64,000 nucleotides of DNA from Moritella sp. 24 (GTDB lineage Bacteria > Pseudomonadota > Gammaproteobacteria > Enterobacterales > Moritellaceae), in contig NZ_CP056123.1 of assembly GCF_018219155.1 (NCBI RefSeq), positions 806,001 through 870,000 on the forward strand. Direction: 5' to 3'. Positions 25,431-34,955 of this stretch are shown one piece after another (the stretch's first letter is position 1; the number at the start of each line of letters is the position of its first letter). The notes under the pieces are model-generated. The model made no database searches. It saw only the letters and a program-made list of their open reading frames with translations, and was not told the DNA's origin. A program made the position numbers and the translations under genes.

Positions 25431-25446
25431 AGCAAATTAGATGCCA
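25431..25446 (-). promoter_or_regulatory. Putative sigma-54 promoter of the tup-mob operon
   Basis: Read on the minus strand the element is TGGCATCTAATTTGCT, with perfect TGGCA and TTGCT boxes and GG-N10-GC spacing. It lies 130 bp before tupA. Confidence 0.68.
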
Positions 25447-25574
25447 GAATTTAAATTTAACAATATTAAATGCTGATTAATCTTGTAAGTGCATGATTTT
25501 GATTGTAAATGATATTTACCCCTAAAGTATCATAAAAAAATAAATGAAACTGTTTTGACTTTACTAGTAATGAT

Positions 25575-25589
25575 GGGACAAAATGTCGC
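25575..25589. promoter_or_regulatory. Dyad UAS between tupA and the response regulator
   Basis: GGGACAAAATGTCGC is followed by AA, the same dyad as at 12985. It is about 130 bp upstream of the tup -24 element and 30 bp before the response regulator start, so it could serve both activation of tupA and autoregulation. Confidence 0.6.
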
Positions 25590-25619
25590 AACTTGAAATT
25601 ATGGTAGTTATTTATATTT

Positions 25620-27086
25620 ATGTCTGAATTTACGTCTTCTTCTCCTTCTTGGGCCGCAGTATCAGTACTTGTTGTCGATGATGAACCGGGTATGCGCGCG
25701 ATCTTAAAAAAAGCGTTAAGTAAAAAATTTGCGCAAGTCGATACAGCAGGCAGTATTGAAGAAGCGGAAGAGCTGCGTAAACGCTGCCATTTTGATTTAT
25801 TAATTGTTGATATTAATCTGCCAGGTCGTTCGGGTATTGAATGGCACGAAGCTTTTGATCCCCAAACGCGTCGCAGTGACGTTATTTTCATGACGGGTTA
25901 TGCGGATTTAGATACTGCAATTAAAGCGTTGCGTGCTGGTGCATCGGACTTTATTTTAAAACCTTTTAACCTCGAACAAATGATGCAATCGGTAAGCCGC
26001 TGCATTGAACGACGTCTTGTAGAACGCCAAAACTTTGCATTGCAACGAGATATTGAGCGCACATTCCCTATTGATATTATTGGTGATGCAGCTAAAACCT
26101 TGTCGATGAAAAAGCTGATCACCCAGATAGCACCATCGATGGCGGCTGTATTGGTTGAAGGTGAGTCGGGGACAGGTAAAGAATTAGTGGCTCGCGCATT
26201 ACATCAGTTGAGCTTACGTAATGGCCCTTTTGTCCCGCTAAACTGTGGTGCAATCGCGCCAGACCTATTAGAAAGTGAATTGTTTGGTCATATTCAGGGT
26301 GCATTTACAGGGGCTAAAAAAGGCCGTGAAGGGCTATTTCGAGTTGCCAATGGCGGTACTTTATTCCTCGATGAAATTGGTGAAATGCCATTAGCGATGC
26401 AAACGTCGTTATTACGCGTGTTGGAACAAAAGGCGATCCGTCCGGTGGGGGGCGAGCGTGAAATACCTGTTGATGTACGTATTGTTGCAGCAACCAACCG
26501 TAATTTAAAAGAAGAAGTAGAAGCGGGGCGTTTTCGTCAAGACTTGTACTATCGCTTAAATGTATTAACTGTCGATTTACCGCCATTGCGCGATCGCGTT
26601 GAAGACATTCCTGCATTAGCCCATCATTTTACCCTCAAGTTAGCCAAAGACTTAGGTATGAAAAGCGTTAGCTGGACACATGAAGATATTAAAGCGATGC
26701 AAGCGTATGACTGGCCAGGTAATATTCGAGAACTTCGTAATATGATGGAGCGTTGTATTTTACTTGGTAAGCCACCTGCTGAATATTGGCGTGAGTTGCA
26801 AGGTGACATATCACCGCTACCAAGAGCCGAAATTGCTCATTTTGATCAAGATCGTATTGATGAAGCAAACTTGCAAAACCCTTGTCGCTGTACGTCGGTT
26901 GTTGATGATGAAGAACAATATTGTTACCCAACGACATGGACATTAAAAGAAGTCGAAAAAGCACATATCATGCAGGTAGTTGACTCACACGAAGGTAACA
27001 AGTCTGCTGCTGCACGTAAGCTTGGCGTTGCCCGTAAAACGCTAGAGCGTAAATATAAAGAATGGGTAGATGAAGCGGCCTTATGA
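25620..27086 (+). CDS. Sigma-54-dependent response regulator (NtrC family)
   Basis: This is a 488-residue activator. The receiver domain (about 15-130) has phospho-acceptor D64 in LLIVDINLPG. The AAA+ domain (about 155-385) has Walker A GESGTGKE (181-188) and the sigma-54 contact motif GAFTGA (227-232). A Fis-type HTH (NKSAAARKLGVARKTLERKY) lies at the end. The linker before the HTH holds C422, C424 and C435, with C379 at the end of the AAA+ domain, an unusual cluster. The next gene, a sensor kinase, overlaps by 4 bp. I recall a similar two-component pair beside Vibrio fdh genes; control of fdh and tup is inferred here from the sigma-54 promoters. Start codon context is weak. Confidence 0.93.
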   Translation: MSEFTSSSPSWAAVSVLVVDDEPGMRAILKKALSKKFAQVDTAGSIEEAEELRKRCHFDLLIVDINLPGRSGIEWHEAFDPQTRRSDVIFMTGYADLDTAIKALRAGASDFILKPFNLEQMMQSVSRCIERRLVERQNFALQRDIERTFPIDIIGDAAKTLSMKKLITQIAPSMAAVLVEGESGTGKELVARALHQLSLRNGPFVPLNCGAIAPDLLESELFGHIQGAFTGAKKGREGLFRVANGGTLFLDEIGEMPLAMQTSLLRVLEQKAIRPVGGEREIPVDVRIVAATNRNLKEEVEAGRFRQDLYYRLNVLTVDLPPLRDRVEDIPALAHHFTLKLAKDLGMKSVSWTHEDIKAMQAYDWPGNIRELRNMMERCILLGKPPAEYWRELQGDISPLPRAEIAHFDQDRIDEANLQNPCRCTSVVDDEEQYCYPTTWTLKEVEKAHIMQVVDSHEGNKSAAARKLGVARKTLERKYKEWVDEAAL

Positions 27087-29128
27087 AAATGAAACAATTT
27101 ATACTGTTATGGATTAAGCGCTTTAGAACCATGGTGCGCTATCGCCTGTTAGTACTTACTTCCGTGCCTATTGTGATCACCTTGTTCGCACTGTTTGCGC
27201 TGACCATGTACTGGACGGTGACGTACACATGGAAAAGTGCGTTAATGAACGTAAAAGCAGATTTGGCTGTTGCACATAACAGCATTGAGTTATTGCAGAA
27301 AGAACAGCGGATGAAGTTGACATCGTTGTCATCATCTTATGATTTTCAGCACTTGTTACGTACCGATGAAGACAAATTACAGGAATGGGTGAAGGACCAA
27401 GCTGAAAACTACGCATTGGATTTTGTTGTATTACATCCCGCATCAGATTTAGATGAATTTCCACTGATTAATCAGCAGTTATTATTAACGGCCAAACCGC
27501 AGACATTTTTTCAAGTACTGAGTAATGATGAATTACTGGCGTTAAATACGAGTCTTCCTGCTGCCGCTCAGATCCCATTATTACGTGAAAATAAATTTGA
27601 ATCTCGTGGGCTAATTAGCCGTAACTTGATCCCTATTTTTAATCGCGATAATCAACTTGAGTGGATCATGGATGGTGGAATATTACTGAATAATAGCACC
27701 CAGCTTGTTGATCGTATTCGTGACCTTATTTATACCGATGGCACATTACCTATCGACAGTATCGGCACTGTCACACTCTTTATGGATGATATTCGTGTGA
27801 GTACCAATGTACCGCTTGATAGTGATCAGCTTAATGGTCGTGCTATCGGTACTCGTGTGTCTGCGGAGGTCAAACAGCAAGTTCTCGTTGCAGGACAGGA
27901 TTGGGTCGGTCGTGCATTTGTTTATGATGATTGGTATATCTCGGCCTATGAACCGCTGCAAGATTATGATGGTAATGTGATTGGTATGCTTTATACCGGT
28001 TATTTAGAGTGGCCGTTATTAGAAACATTCTTAACAAATATTGTTGAGTTTAGTGTCGGTATTATTGCCGTACTACTGCTGTCTGGTGGCTTGGTATATC
28101 GGGGGGCGAGGGACTTATTTAGACCCATCGAAAAAATTCATAATGTAGTGAGAATTGTACCCTTGGGTTTAAATCGTCGTATTGGCGATCTGGGATTATG
28201 TAAAGATCATGAGTTAGCTATTTTTGGTCAACAATTTGATTCTATGCTTGATGAGTTAGAGCAGCGCAATGATCTGATTCAGCAATCATCTGTGGAATTA
28301 GAAGATAAAGTACGTACCCGAACGCAGAGTTTGCATGACAAAACGCAAGAGTTAGAAGAATACATTAAGCTGTTAAATCAGACGCGAAGTAAACTGGTGA
28401 TTAGTGAAAAACTGGCTGCGCTTGGTGAACTGACCGCGGGAATTGCCCATGAAATTAATAACCCTACCGCGGTTATTTTAGGTAACGTTGAACTATTACA
28501 ACTAGAATTGGGTGATGATAGCCAGCGAGTTGAAGAAGAGCTCGATGCGATACATGAACAAATTGATCGTATCCGTAATATTACCCGTAGTTTGTTGCAA
28601 TATAGCCGACAAGGTGGGGTGCAAGATGAAGTCACTTGGCAACATTTAAACCTGATTGTGAAAGAAAGTCTGACGTTAGTACGTTCTGGCACAAAGTCAG
28701 CTCACGTGCAGATTGAATCTCAGCTGGATGCTAAATGTTGTGTTGAAGTAAACCGTCATCAACTTTTACAAGTACTGGTTAATCTGCAAATGAATGGCGT
28801 GCATGCCATGGATGACAAAGGTTTATTAAAAATTAAAACCGAAGATTGGTTTGATGACGATGGTCATGTTATTGGTGCTGCGGTACATATTAGCGATCAT
28901 GGTTGTGGTATCAGCGAAGATAATTTAGCCCGTATTTTTGACCCGTTTTTTACGACTCGTCGTAGTGGTACAGGATTAGGGTTATCTGTTAGCCAAAGTA
29001 TTATCAGTGAAGTGGGGGGCAAGATCACCGTGCAATCTGATCTTGGTATTGGGTCTACATTCTCAATTTATTTGCATGAAAAAGCGGTGGTACATAATGA
29101 CTTATTACTGCCAGTTGAGGTGTTTTAG
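27083..29128 (+). CDS. Membrane sensor histidine kinase, Cache type
   Basis: This is a 681-residue kinase and the presumed partner of the preceding regulator. TM1 is near residues 20-45 (LLVLTSVPIVITLFALFALTMYW). A periplasmic Cache-type sensor region of about 270 residues follows, ending WYISAYEPLQDYDGNVIGMLYTGY, then TM2 near 320-345, a HAMP-like linker and a coiled coil around 400-435. The HisKA motif GELTAGIAHEINNP puts the phosphorylated His at 456. The ATPase part shows DHGCGISEDNLARIFDPFFTTRRSGTGLGLSV. Cache domains bind small molecules such as carboxylates outside the cytoplasm; formate is a plausible but unproven signal. Confidence 0.92.
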   Translation: MKMKQFILLWIKRFRTMVRYRLLVLTSVPIVITLFALFALTMYWTVTYTWKSALMNVKADLAVAHNSIELLQKEQRMKLTSLSSSYDFQHLLRTDEDKLQEWVKDQAENYALDFVVLHPASDLDEFPLINQQLLLTAKPQTFFQVLSNDELLALNTSLPAAAQIPLLRENKFESRGLISRNLIPIFNRDNQLEWIMDGGILLNNSTQLVDRIRDLIYTDGTLPIDSIGTVTLFMDDIRVSTNVPLDSDQLNGRAIGTRVSAEVKQQVLVAGQDWVGRAFVYDDWYISAYEPLQDYDGNVIGMLYTGYLEWPLLETFLTNIVEFSVGIIAVLLLSGGLVYRGARDLFRPIEKIHNVVRIVPLGLNRRIGDLGLCKDHELAIFGQQFDSMLDELEQRNDLIQQSSVELEDKVRTRTQSLHDKTQELEEYIKLLNQTRSKLVISEKLAALGELTAGIAHEINNPTAVILGNVELLQLELGDDSQRVEEELDAIHEQIDRIRNITRSLLQYSRQGGVQDEVTWQHLNLIVKESLTLVRSGTKSAHVQIESQLDAKCCVEVNRHQLLQVLVNLQMNGVHAMDDKGLLKIKTEDWFDDDGHVIGAAVHISDHGCGISEDNLARIFDPFFTTRRSGTGLGLSVSQSIISEVGGKITVQSDLGIGSTFSIYLHEKAVVHNDLLLPVEVF

Positions 29129-29144
29129 TTAATTATAGCGAGTG

Positions 29145-30131
29145 TTATAAAAAAGCAAACAGTGATAGACCTGCGTTACCATATAACGCGGTCTTAGCTT
29201 CTTTATAGTCTGCTGTTTTAGCCGCTAATGTGATGCTCATGCCTGCATATTTGTTATACCAAGCTGCACCAAACACCGCGCTAGATTGCCAGTTTTCCAG
29301 TGTCGAGGGATAATACTCTGGCTCTGGAATATTGGGCCTTTTTCCTTCAATGGTCATGTCGTTAAATCGGTAACGCCCCTCAATACCGGTAAATATAAAC
29401 CAAGCGCTATTTGATGCGCCAATCATACCCGGGCGAAACGAGTGCTCGGTTGCAATATTCGCCGCGCCCATATTCTCGCTCAGGTCCATTCCCCAGCGCA
29501 ACATTATGCCGGTGGAAACATCACTTCTAAATCCACCAATATTGATCTCCGTAATATTAGCTATTTCAAATTCGGCCGTATCAACGGCATGACGGCTTAA
29601 GTTAAAGTGCGTGAGATAACCGATACCCCCCACGACTTCGTCGGCTATTTGATACTCCCAGCCATTAGGCTCTTCAGAAGCCGTTATGCTATGAACCAGT
29701 GTTTGTGCTTTATCTGCAAATGAATACTTACCAGTGACACCAAGAGTGAGGTTAACGCGCTGTGCTTGTTGTGAATTAAGGCTTATGAAATTGAACTCAG
29801 TATAGAAGTAACCCGCATAAGGACGATCGTTGGCGACAGGTTTGGTGGATTTGATGTCAGAAGGTGTCCATATTTTATGGCCAATCGTGAACTCGACCTT
29901 ATCTAAAGCAAGGGCGCTTTTTGTGGATAGACTTAAAGGCATCAGTATCGAGGGCGTGTTTATGACAGTGGAAGTATAAGAAGTAAAAATACCGTTGGTA
30001 TAGTCTTGGTCAACCCTAAAGATGCCATCATTATCGGCTGCGAATGTCAGAGTTGAGCGCTCAGAAGCAACAGTGCTTGAGGAGACGGTAACGAATACAA
30101 AGATTAATGCAAAGAGAGTACGTGACTCCAT
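29145..30131 (-). CDS. LpxR-like lipid A deacylase family protein (DUF2219)
   Basis: This is a 328-residue predicted outer-membrane beta-barrel with a signal peptide (ALIFVFVTVSSSTVASE). Family landmarks are FAADNDGIFRVDQDYTNGIF near the mature N-terminus, GHKIWTPSDI, and NDRPYAGYFYTEF. LpxR removes the 3'-acyloxyacyl chain of lipid A; the conserved Asn/Asp residues at the mature N-terminus fit that family, but many DUF2219 proteins are untested. It ends in Phe-Leu, roughly as barrels do. It converges on the sensor-kinase gene with a 16-bp gap and diverges from phoX. Confidence 0.8.
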   Translation of the reverse strand: MESRTLFALIFVFVTVSSSTVASERSTLTFAADNDGIFRVDQDYTNGIFTSYTSTVINTPSILMPLSLSTKSALALDKVEFTIGHKIWTPSDIKSTKPVANDRPYAGYFYTEFNFISLNSQQAQRVNLTLGVTGKYSFADKAQTLVHSITASEEPNGWEYQIADEVVGGIGYLTHFNLSRHAVDTAEFEIANITEINIGGFRSDVSTGIMLRWGMDLSENMGAANIATEHSFRPGMIGASNSAWFIFTGIEGRYRFNDMTIEGKRPNIPEPEYYPSTLENWQSSAVFGAAWYNKYAGMSITLAAKTADYKEAKTALYGNAGLSLFAFL

Positions 30132-30248
30132 TTTGTCACCATAATTAATAACGGGTTCTTAATAATATAGCAATACATTAACCAGAGTGAGCGATTGAAA
30201 ATGGTATTGAGGTGATTGTTTTCGGTATTTAATAAATGGATATAAAAA

Positions 30249-30266
30249 ATGTCATCTTTCTGAAAT
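30249..30266 (+). promoter_or_regulatory. Possible Pho box upstream of phoX
   Basis: ATGTCAT-CTTT-CTGAAAT resembles two 7-bp CTGTCAT repeats with the usual 4-bp spacer (6/7 and 5/7 matches). A TATAAAAT-like -10 follows. It is about 65 bp before the phoX start. Confidence 0.4.
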
Positions 30267-30330
30267 ATAAAATACATAATGACTTGCTAGTTTATATCGG
30301 TCTTAAATTATAACCTAAGTAGATAAAAGC

Positions 30331-32361
30331 ATGAGCAAAGATACATTTGACCCGACTAAATATAATAAGAGTAATAACGAACCATTTGCATCGGTAATGG
30401 AAAGAGAGTTATCTCGCCGTAGCATATTAAGAGCTGGTATGGGGATGGCAGCAGTTGGTATGTTAAGTGGTGTTGGTTTAGCTGGCTGTTCAAGTACTGC
30501 TAATCAGAAAAGTGTAACGACTCGCACTAAGGTTGAGTTAGGTTTTGATTCTATTGCAGGTTCGAAATTAGATGCTGTCGTTGTACCTAAAGGTTACAGT
30601 GCACAAGTGCTTGCCCCTTGGGGGACACCACTGAATGATCTTGCTCAAGAATGGAAAGCGGATGGTTCTAATAGCGCACTCGATCAAGCTAACTCACTGG
30701 GTATGCATCATGACGGTATGCATTATTTTCCGCTAAACGGTAGTTCTACCGATGGCTTGTTATGTATTAATCACGAATACATAGATCAAAAAGCATTACA
30801 CCCAACAGGCCCAACTAAAGATGCAGACGGCTTGCGAACTATTCTGGATGAAGTGCGCAAAGAAATTAATGCGCATGGTGTGACCGTTGTACGTATTAAG
30901 CAAACGAATGGTATGTGGGATGTGGTTAAGAATGATAGTCATAATCGCCGCTTTACTGGTGTTACTACTATGGATATTAGTGGCCCTGTTGCTGATAAAG
31001 CGCTACTTGAAACGCCTTTCGCGTTAGATGGTGATAAAGTCCGTGGTACGCTAAACAACTGTGGTAATGGTTATACGCCATGGGGCACTTATCTAACGTG
31101 TGAAGAAAACTGGCCGGGTTATTTTGTGAATACTGGCATTCAAACTGCGGATCAGAAACGCATCGGCATTGACGCTAAAGATACCCGTTATGGTTGGGAT
31201 GATTTAGCGGGCAGCCATGGTGAGGTTGGCGATGAATTCACTCGTTTTGATATTACTGAAACGGGAAAAAATGCCACTGAAGATTACCGTAATGAAGCCA
31301 ATGGACATGGTTATATCGTTGAAATAGACCCTTATAATAATCAGTCTAGCGCGATCAAACGTACTGCTCTGGGACGCTTCCGTCATGAAGGCTGTGTATT
31401 TGGCCAACTTGTTGAAGGTAAACCTGTCGTATTTTATTCTGGTCACGATTCTCGCTTTGAATATATCTATAAATTTGTATCTGATGCGAACTGGCATGCA
31501 GGGGATGCAGAACGTGATGATCGCTTAGCGGTTGGTGCGAAATATATGGATCAAGGTACGCTGTATGTAGCTCGTTTTGATGATAAGGGTGTGGGTAATT
31601 GGTTACCTTTAACGTTAGCAAGTAAGACGACTAATGGTGGGACGTTAGCTGATACATTTACCAACCTTGCGGGGATCATCCTCAATACTGCTGGCGCAGC
31701 TGATTTAATCGGGGCAACGCCGATGGATCGTCCTGAATGGGCAGCGGTAGATCCTGTTAATGGTGCGGTATACATGACCTTGACGAATAATACTAAACGT
31801 AAAGAGAGTACCAACCCTGCAAATCCAAGATTGAATAACAGCACGGGTCATATTATTCGTTGGCATGAAAGTGATAACCCTGAGCTATTCAGCTGGGATA
31901 TTTTTGTGTTTGGTGCTGCTGAAGATGCTGCGCCAGAAGTGAATATTTCTGGGTTGGCGGAGTTAAATCAGTTCGCTTGTCCTGATGGCGTCGCATTTGA
32001 TTCACGTGGGATCATGTGGATCCAAACTGATAATAGTAAAGACGGATTAAAAACATATACCAATGATCAGATGCTGGCTGTCATACCAAGTCAATTAACC
32101 ACAGAGAGTGGAGAGTTAGATACGATTAACAGTGGCAACCAAGCTGAATTAAAACGTTTCTTCGTCGGCCCTAACGGTGCTGAAGTAACTGGTTTGGCTT
32201 TTAGTCCTGCGCAAACGGATCTGTTTTTGAATGTGCAACATCCAGCAAACTGGCCATATAGCAGCGATGCTTCGATGGAAACTCCGAGTAATAAAACGGT
32301 TCGACCACGCGCAGCTACGGTTATTATTCGTAAGAATGATGGTGGGGAAGTTGGAGTTTAA
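30331..32361 (+). CDS. phoX: PhoX-type alkaline phosphatase (DUF839)
   Basis: This is a 676-residue exported phosphatase of the PhoX family, calcium/iron dependent, releasing phosphate from organic monoesters. The N-terminus has a Tat motif (LSRRSILRAGMGM) and a cysteine in GVGLAGCSS that could make it a lipoprotein. Typical stretches are MHHDGMHYFPLNG, GLLCINHEY, GTLNNCGNGYTPWGTYLTCEENWPGYF, GHGYIVEIDPYN and RHEGCVF. GRFRHEG and PDGVAFDSRGIMWIQTD further support the family. The gene is monocistronic with a terminator. Confidence 0.92.
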   Translation: MSKDTFDPTKYNKSNNEPFASVMERELSRRSILRAGMGMAAVGMLSGVGLAGCSSTANQKSVTTRTKVELGFDSIAGSKLDAVVVPKGYSAQVLAPWGTPLNDLAQEWKADGSNSALDQANSLGMHHDGMHYFPLNGSSTDGLLCINHEYIDQKALHPTGPTKDADGLRTILDEVRKEINAHGVTVVRIKQTNGMWDVVKNDSHNRRFTGVTTMDISGPVADKALLETPFALDGDKVRGTLNNCGNGYTPWGTYLTCEENWPGYFVNTGIQTADQKRIGIDAKDTRYGWDDLAGSHGEVGDEFTRFDITETGKNATEDYRNEANGHGYIVEIDPYNNQSSAIKRTALGRFRHEGCVFGQLVEGKPVVFYSGHDSRFEYIYKFVSDANWHAGDAERDDRLAVGAKYMDQGTLYVARFDDKGVGNWLPLTLASKTTNGGTLADTFTNLAGIILNTAGAADLIGATPMDRPEWAAVDPVNGAVYMTLTNNTKRKESTNPANPRLNNSTGHIIRWHESDNPELFSWDIFVFGAAEDAAPEVNISGLAELNQFACPDGVAFDSRGIMWIQTDNSKDGLKTYTNDQMLAVIPSQLTTESGELDTINSGNQAELKRFFVGPNGAEVTGLAFSPAQTDLFLNVQHPANWPYSSDASMETPSNKTVRPRAATVIIRKNDGGEVGV

Positions 32362-32389
32362 TTAATACTCTTTACTTTGTTTTATTGAT

Positions 32390-32418
32390 AGCCAACCTTC
32401 GGGTTGGCTTTGTTGTTT
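32390..32418 (+). terminator. Terminator of phoX
   Basis: AGCCAACC-TTCG-GGTTGGCT is an 8-bp stem with a stable tetraloop, followed by a T-rich tail. Confidence 0.85.
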
Positions 32419-32479
32419 ATAGTGTCTTATTTACGGTAAGATAGCGTTATAAATATGTATGGAATGAAGCTGGCAGAGC

Positions 32480-32821
32480 ATGACTAAAACAGAAAAGAAG
32501 ATCGATAATAACTTATGTAAAGTGCTTACCGATGTTTGTGAAACGGCAAAAGACGAGTTCCAAGGGTTTCAGTGGTTAACACATCAGGTTAATTATAATA
32601 ATTTTCCTGCTTCTTTAAAGTTAACCTGTGTTTTCGATACGAATGCTGATATTGCTCAGTTGACGGCATCGAAGCAAGAATTGCGTTTGCATGGACTATT
32701 AACGCAGGCTCTTATCACGATAGATGTGAAACTCAAAAACATCAATAAACAAGTGAAACTCGACAGTGAAGAAAATTGTACTCGAGATAATGCCGGTAAT
32801 TGGGCAAAGCGCCTAGGTTGA
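32480..32821 (+). CDS. Conserved hypothetical protein, 113 residues
   Basis: This is a small soluble protein of unknown function. It begins MTKTEKKIDNNLCKVLTDVCE and has a central GFQWLTHQVNYNNFPASLKLTCVFDTN. Similar proteins occur widely in marine gammaproteobacteria and are sometimes labelled Fis family, but no Fis-type HTH is visible here. The layout suggests an alpha/beta fold with a long C-terminal helix. It is monocistronic, with a strong terminator shared with the convergent MFS gene. Confidence 0.75.
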   Translation: MTKTEKKIDNNLCKVLTDVCETAKDEFQGFQWLTHQVNYNNFPASLKLTCVFDTNADIAQLTASKQELRLHGLLTQALITIDVKLKNINKQVKLDSEENCTRDNAGNWAKRLG

Positions 32822-32827
32822 TATCCC

Positions 32828-32866
32828 TAACACTAAGCAGAAAATAATAACGTCTGCTTAGTGTTA
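32828..32866. terminator. Bidirectional terminator
   Basis: TAACACTAAGCAGA and TCTGCTTAGTGTTA form a perfect 14-bp stem with an 11-nt loop, between the convergent 113-residue protein and MFS genes. Confidence 0.88.
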
Positions 32867-32873
32867 TTGTATT

Positions 32874-34019
32874 TTAATGTTGTTTAGCGGGTTTACTTGT
32901 ATTCAGTTGATAAGTACAGCCGAAAATGATGATTGCCGCAAGTATCAGTACCAAACCCAAATTATTCAACAACCCCGTGATGGCGAGTCCTGCGCCTAAT
33001 AATAAATAATACATCAATCCAAATACAGCGCCTGCAGAACCTGCCACATCTTTATAGTGTGTTAATGCGTGAGCAAGAATATTGGGGATCGCAATACCAT
33101 AGCTCATCACAACGATAAGCATGGGTACTAGTAACCAAACGCTGTCTTGAGTCATATAAACGCCAGAACTACCCAGCAGTACTAATCCGCATGCCAAGCG
33201 TAATAATGATTGCGAGGTGCATTTAGTTTGTAATAAACGTTTATTCAGCAAGCTACCAAGCAAGCTACCACAGGCTAATGCAATGCCCGTGTAGCCAAAT
33301 TCAATAGAGCTAAATCCGAAGTGACTGAAAATAAAGGGTGCGAGTGAGTAATAGCTAAATAATACTAGATTAAATAGCGCCACCAACATGGCGTTGTAAC
33401 GAATACGACTGTCTTTGAGCATACGAACGAGCAAGGTCAGTAAACTTACTTTTGCAATGTTATCTGGGCGAGTTTCTGGTAATGCGTTTAATGCCACCAA
33501 ATATAAAATGATGGCTAATATGAGTAACACTGAAAACACACCGACGTACCCTGAAAGATCCGCGATAATACCGCCAGAGATAAGACCTATCACAGGACTA
33601 AGCGAAATCCCCATCCCCATTAAAGTAAATACTTTGACTAGTTCATCTCCCTTATAGCTATCACGGAGCATGGTTTGAGTGACAACAGAGCCTACAGCAG
33701 CACCGAACGCAGACATAAATCGCGCGACCATTATCATATTGAAATCGGTTGCAGTCAGCGCCAGTATTGAGCCAAGTCCATACGTACATAAACCAATAAG
33801 CATCGTTGTACGACGGCCAATAAGATCAGCAATACGGCCCCAGAAAATAACACCAACGGCAAATGCGCTAAAATAAATAGACAAGGTTTGTGCAGCTGTA
33901 TTGACGCTAATATCAAATGAACGAGCAAGGTGAGGCAAGACTGGACTATAAATGGTTTCGACAATTTGTGGAAACATCATTAATGCTAATATCAAGCCGA
34001 TATGTGGTTTTTTGTTCAT
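32874..34019 (-). CDS. MFS drug efflux transporter (Bcr/CflA-like)
   Basis: This is a 381-residue inner-membrane protein with twelve predicted helices. The MFS motif A variant GRIADLIGRRTTM lies between helices 2 and 3, and ARFMSAFGAAVGSVVTQTMLRD is typical of the Bcr/CflA/EmrD drug:H+ antiporter branch. It is divergent from an AraC-type regulator, which probably controls it. The substrate is unknown. Confidence 0.88.
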   Translation of the reverse strand: MNKKPHIGLILALMMFPQIVETIYSPVLPHLARSFDISVNTAAQTLSIYFSAFAVGVIFWGRIADLIGRRTTMLIGLCTYGLGSILALTATDFNMIMVARFMSAFGAAVGSVVTQTMLRDSYKGDELVKVFTLMGMGISLSPVIGLISGGIIADLSGYVGVFSVLLILAIILYLVALNALPETRPDNIAKVSLLTLLVRMLKDSRIRYNAMLVALFNLVLFSYYSLAPFIFSHFGFSSIEFGYTGIALACGSLLGSLLNKRLLQTKCTSQSLLRLACGLVLLGSSGVYMTQDSVWLLVPMLIVVMSYGIAIPNILAHALTHYKDVAGSAGAVFGLMYYLLLGAGLAITGLLNNLGLVLILAAIIIFGCTYQLNTSKPAKQH

Positions 34020-34151
34020 ATTTTTACTCCAATACCAATCACATTATTTAATGTAACGGGTATAACGATTATTAATATGCGGCCATTATAGTTATGCTAT
34101 ATTTTCGTATTACAAACATTAGAACAATAAATATCAAAAGTAGGACAGAGC

Positions 34152-34955
34152 ATGGCGAGTATTGCAGACGGTCAGCAATTTAATGCGGATACTTTATCTA
34201 ATCAAGTTATTGGTATAGCAATGGATATAGGCCTGCATGATTCGGGGATGCATCAACACAATAAGGGGCAGCTTTTGTATGCGCCAATGGGCTGTATCAG
34301 TATTACGTTAGATGGTATGCAATCGGTATTACCCCCAACGCGTGCTGCTTGGATCCCCGCTGGGGTGATGCATTGTGCGCAAATGCGTAATGTAGTGGCG
34401 TATCGCTCGCTATATTTCAGTGCTGATCTTGCTTCGCTATTACCGATAAGCATGTGTATTGTTGAAGTGAATACACTGCTGCAAGCATTAATTGAACGCA
34501 TGGCATTTTGGGATTGGAATAAACCCGAAGTAGATCAAGCCAATACGCTGGCGTTATTTTGTGAAGAATTAGCGTTGGCACCTCTTCAGCAATTACACTT
34601 ACCACTGCCGCGTGATCCTCGATTACAAAAATGGTTAAAGTCATTAACCAGAGGTGACTTACCACCACAAAAGCTGAACTTATTACAAGCTGAAATTGGC
34701 GCTAGCGGTAAAACCATTAGTCGACTATTCTCTCGTGAAACAGGGATGCCTTATCAAGCGTGGCGGCAACAATGGCGTCTATTAAATGCGATAGAACGAT
34801 TAGCTGATGGGCAGCGTATTTCGACGGTTGCATTTGATTTAGACTTTGCGAGTGACAGCGCTTTTATTAGCTTTTTCCGTCAGCATACGGGATCTACGCC
34901 AGCGAAATACTTTAACGATAAGACGAGGAGTCATGATGAAATGCGAACAATATGA
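34152..34955 (+). CDS. AraC-family transcriptional regulator
   Basis: This is a 267-residue regulator. The N-terminal cupin-like sensing domain shows HQHNKGQLLYAPMGCISITLDG and WIPAGVMHCA. The C-terminal double HTH includes GASGKTISRLFSRETGMPYQAWRQQWRLLNAIERL and STVAFDLDFASDSAFISFFRQHTGSTPAKYF, the AraC signature. It diverges from the MFS gene with a 132-bp shared promoter region. The likely role is ligand-dependent control of that transporter. Confidence 0.92.
   Translation: MASIADGQQFNADTLSNQVIGIAMDIGLHDSGMHQHNKGQLLYAPMGCISITLDGMQSVLPPTRAAWIPAGVMHCAQMRNVVAYRSLYFSADLASLLPISMCIVEVNTLLQALIERMAFWDWNKPEVDQANTLALFCEELALAPLQQLHLPLPRDPRLQKWLKSLTRGDLPPQKLNLLQAEIGASGKTISRLFSRETGMPYQAWRQQWRLLNAIERLADGQRISTVAFDLDFASDSAFISFFRQHTGSTPAKYFNDKTRSHDEMRTI

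Noticed and set aside
32480-32821. Fis-family DNA-binding protein
   Set aside because: The label is attached to similar proteins in some annotations, but no helix-turn-helix of Fis type is visible in the 113 residues.
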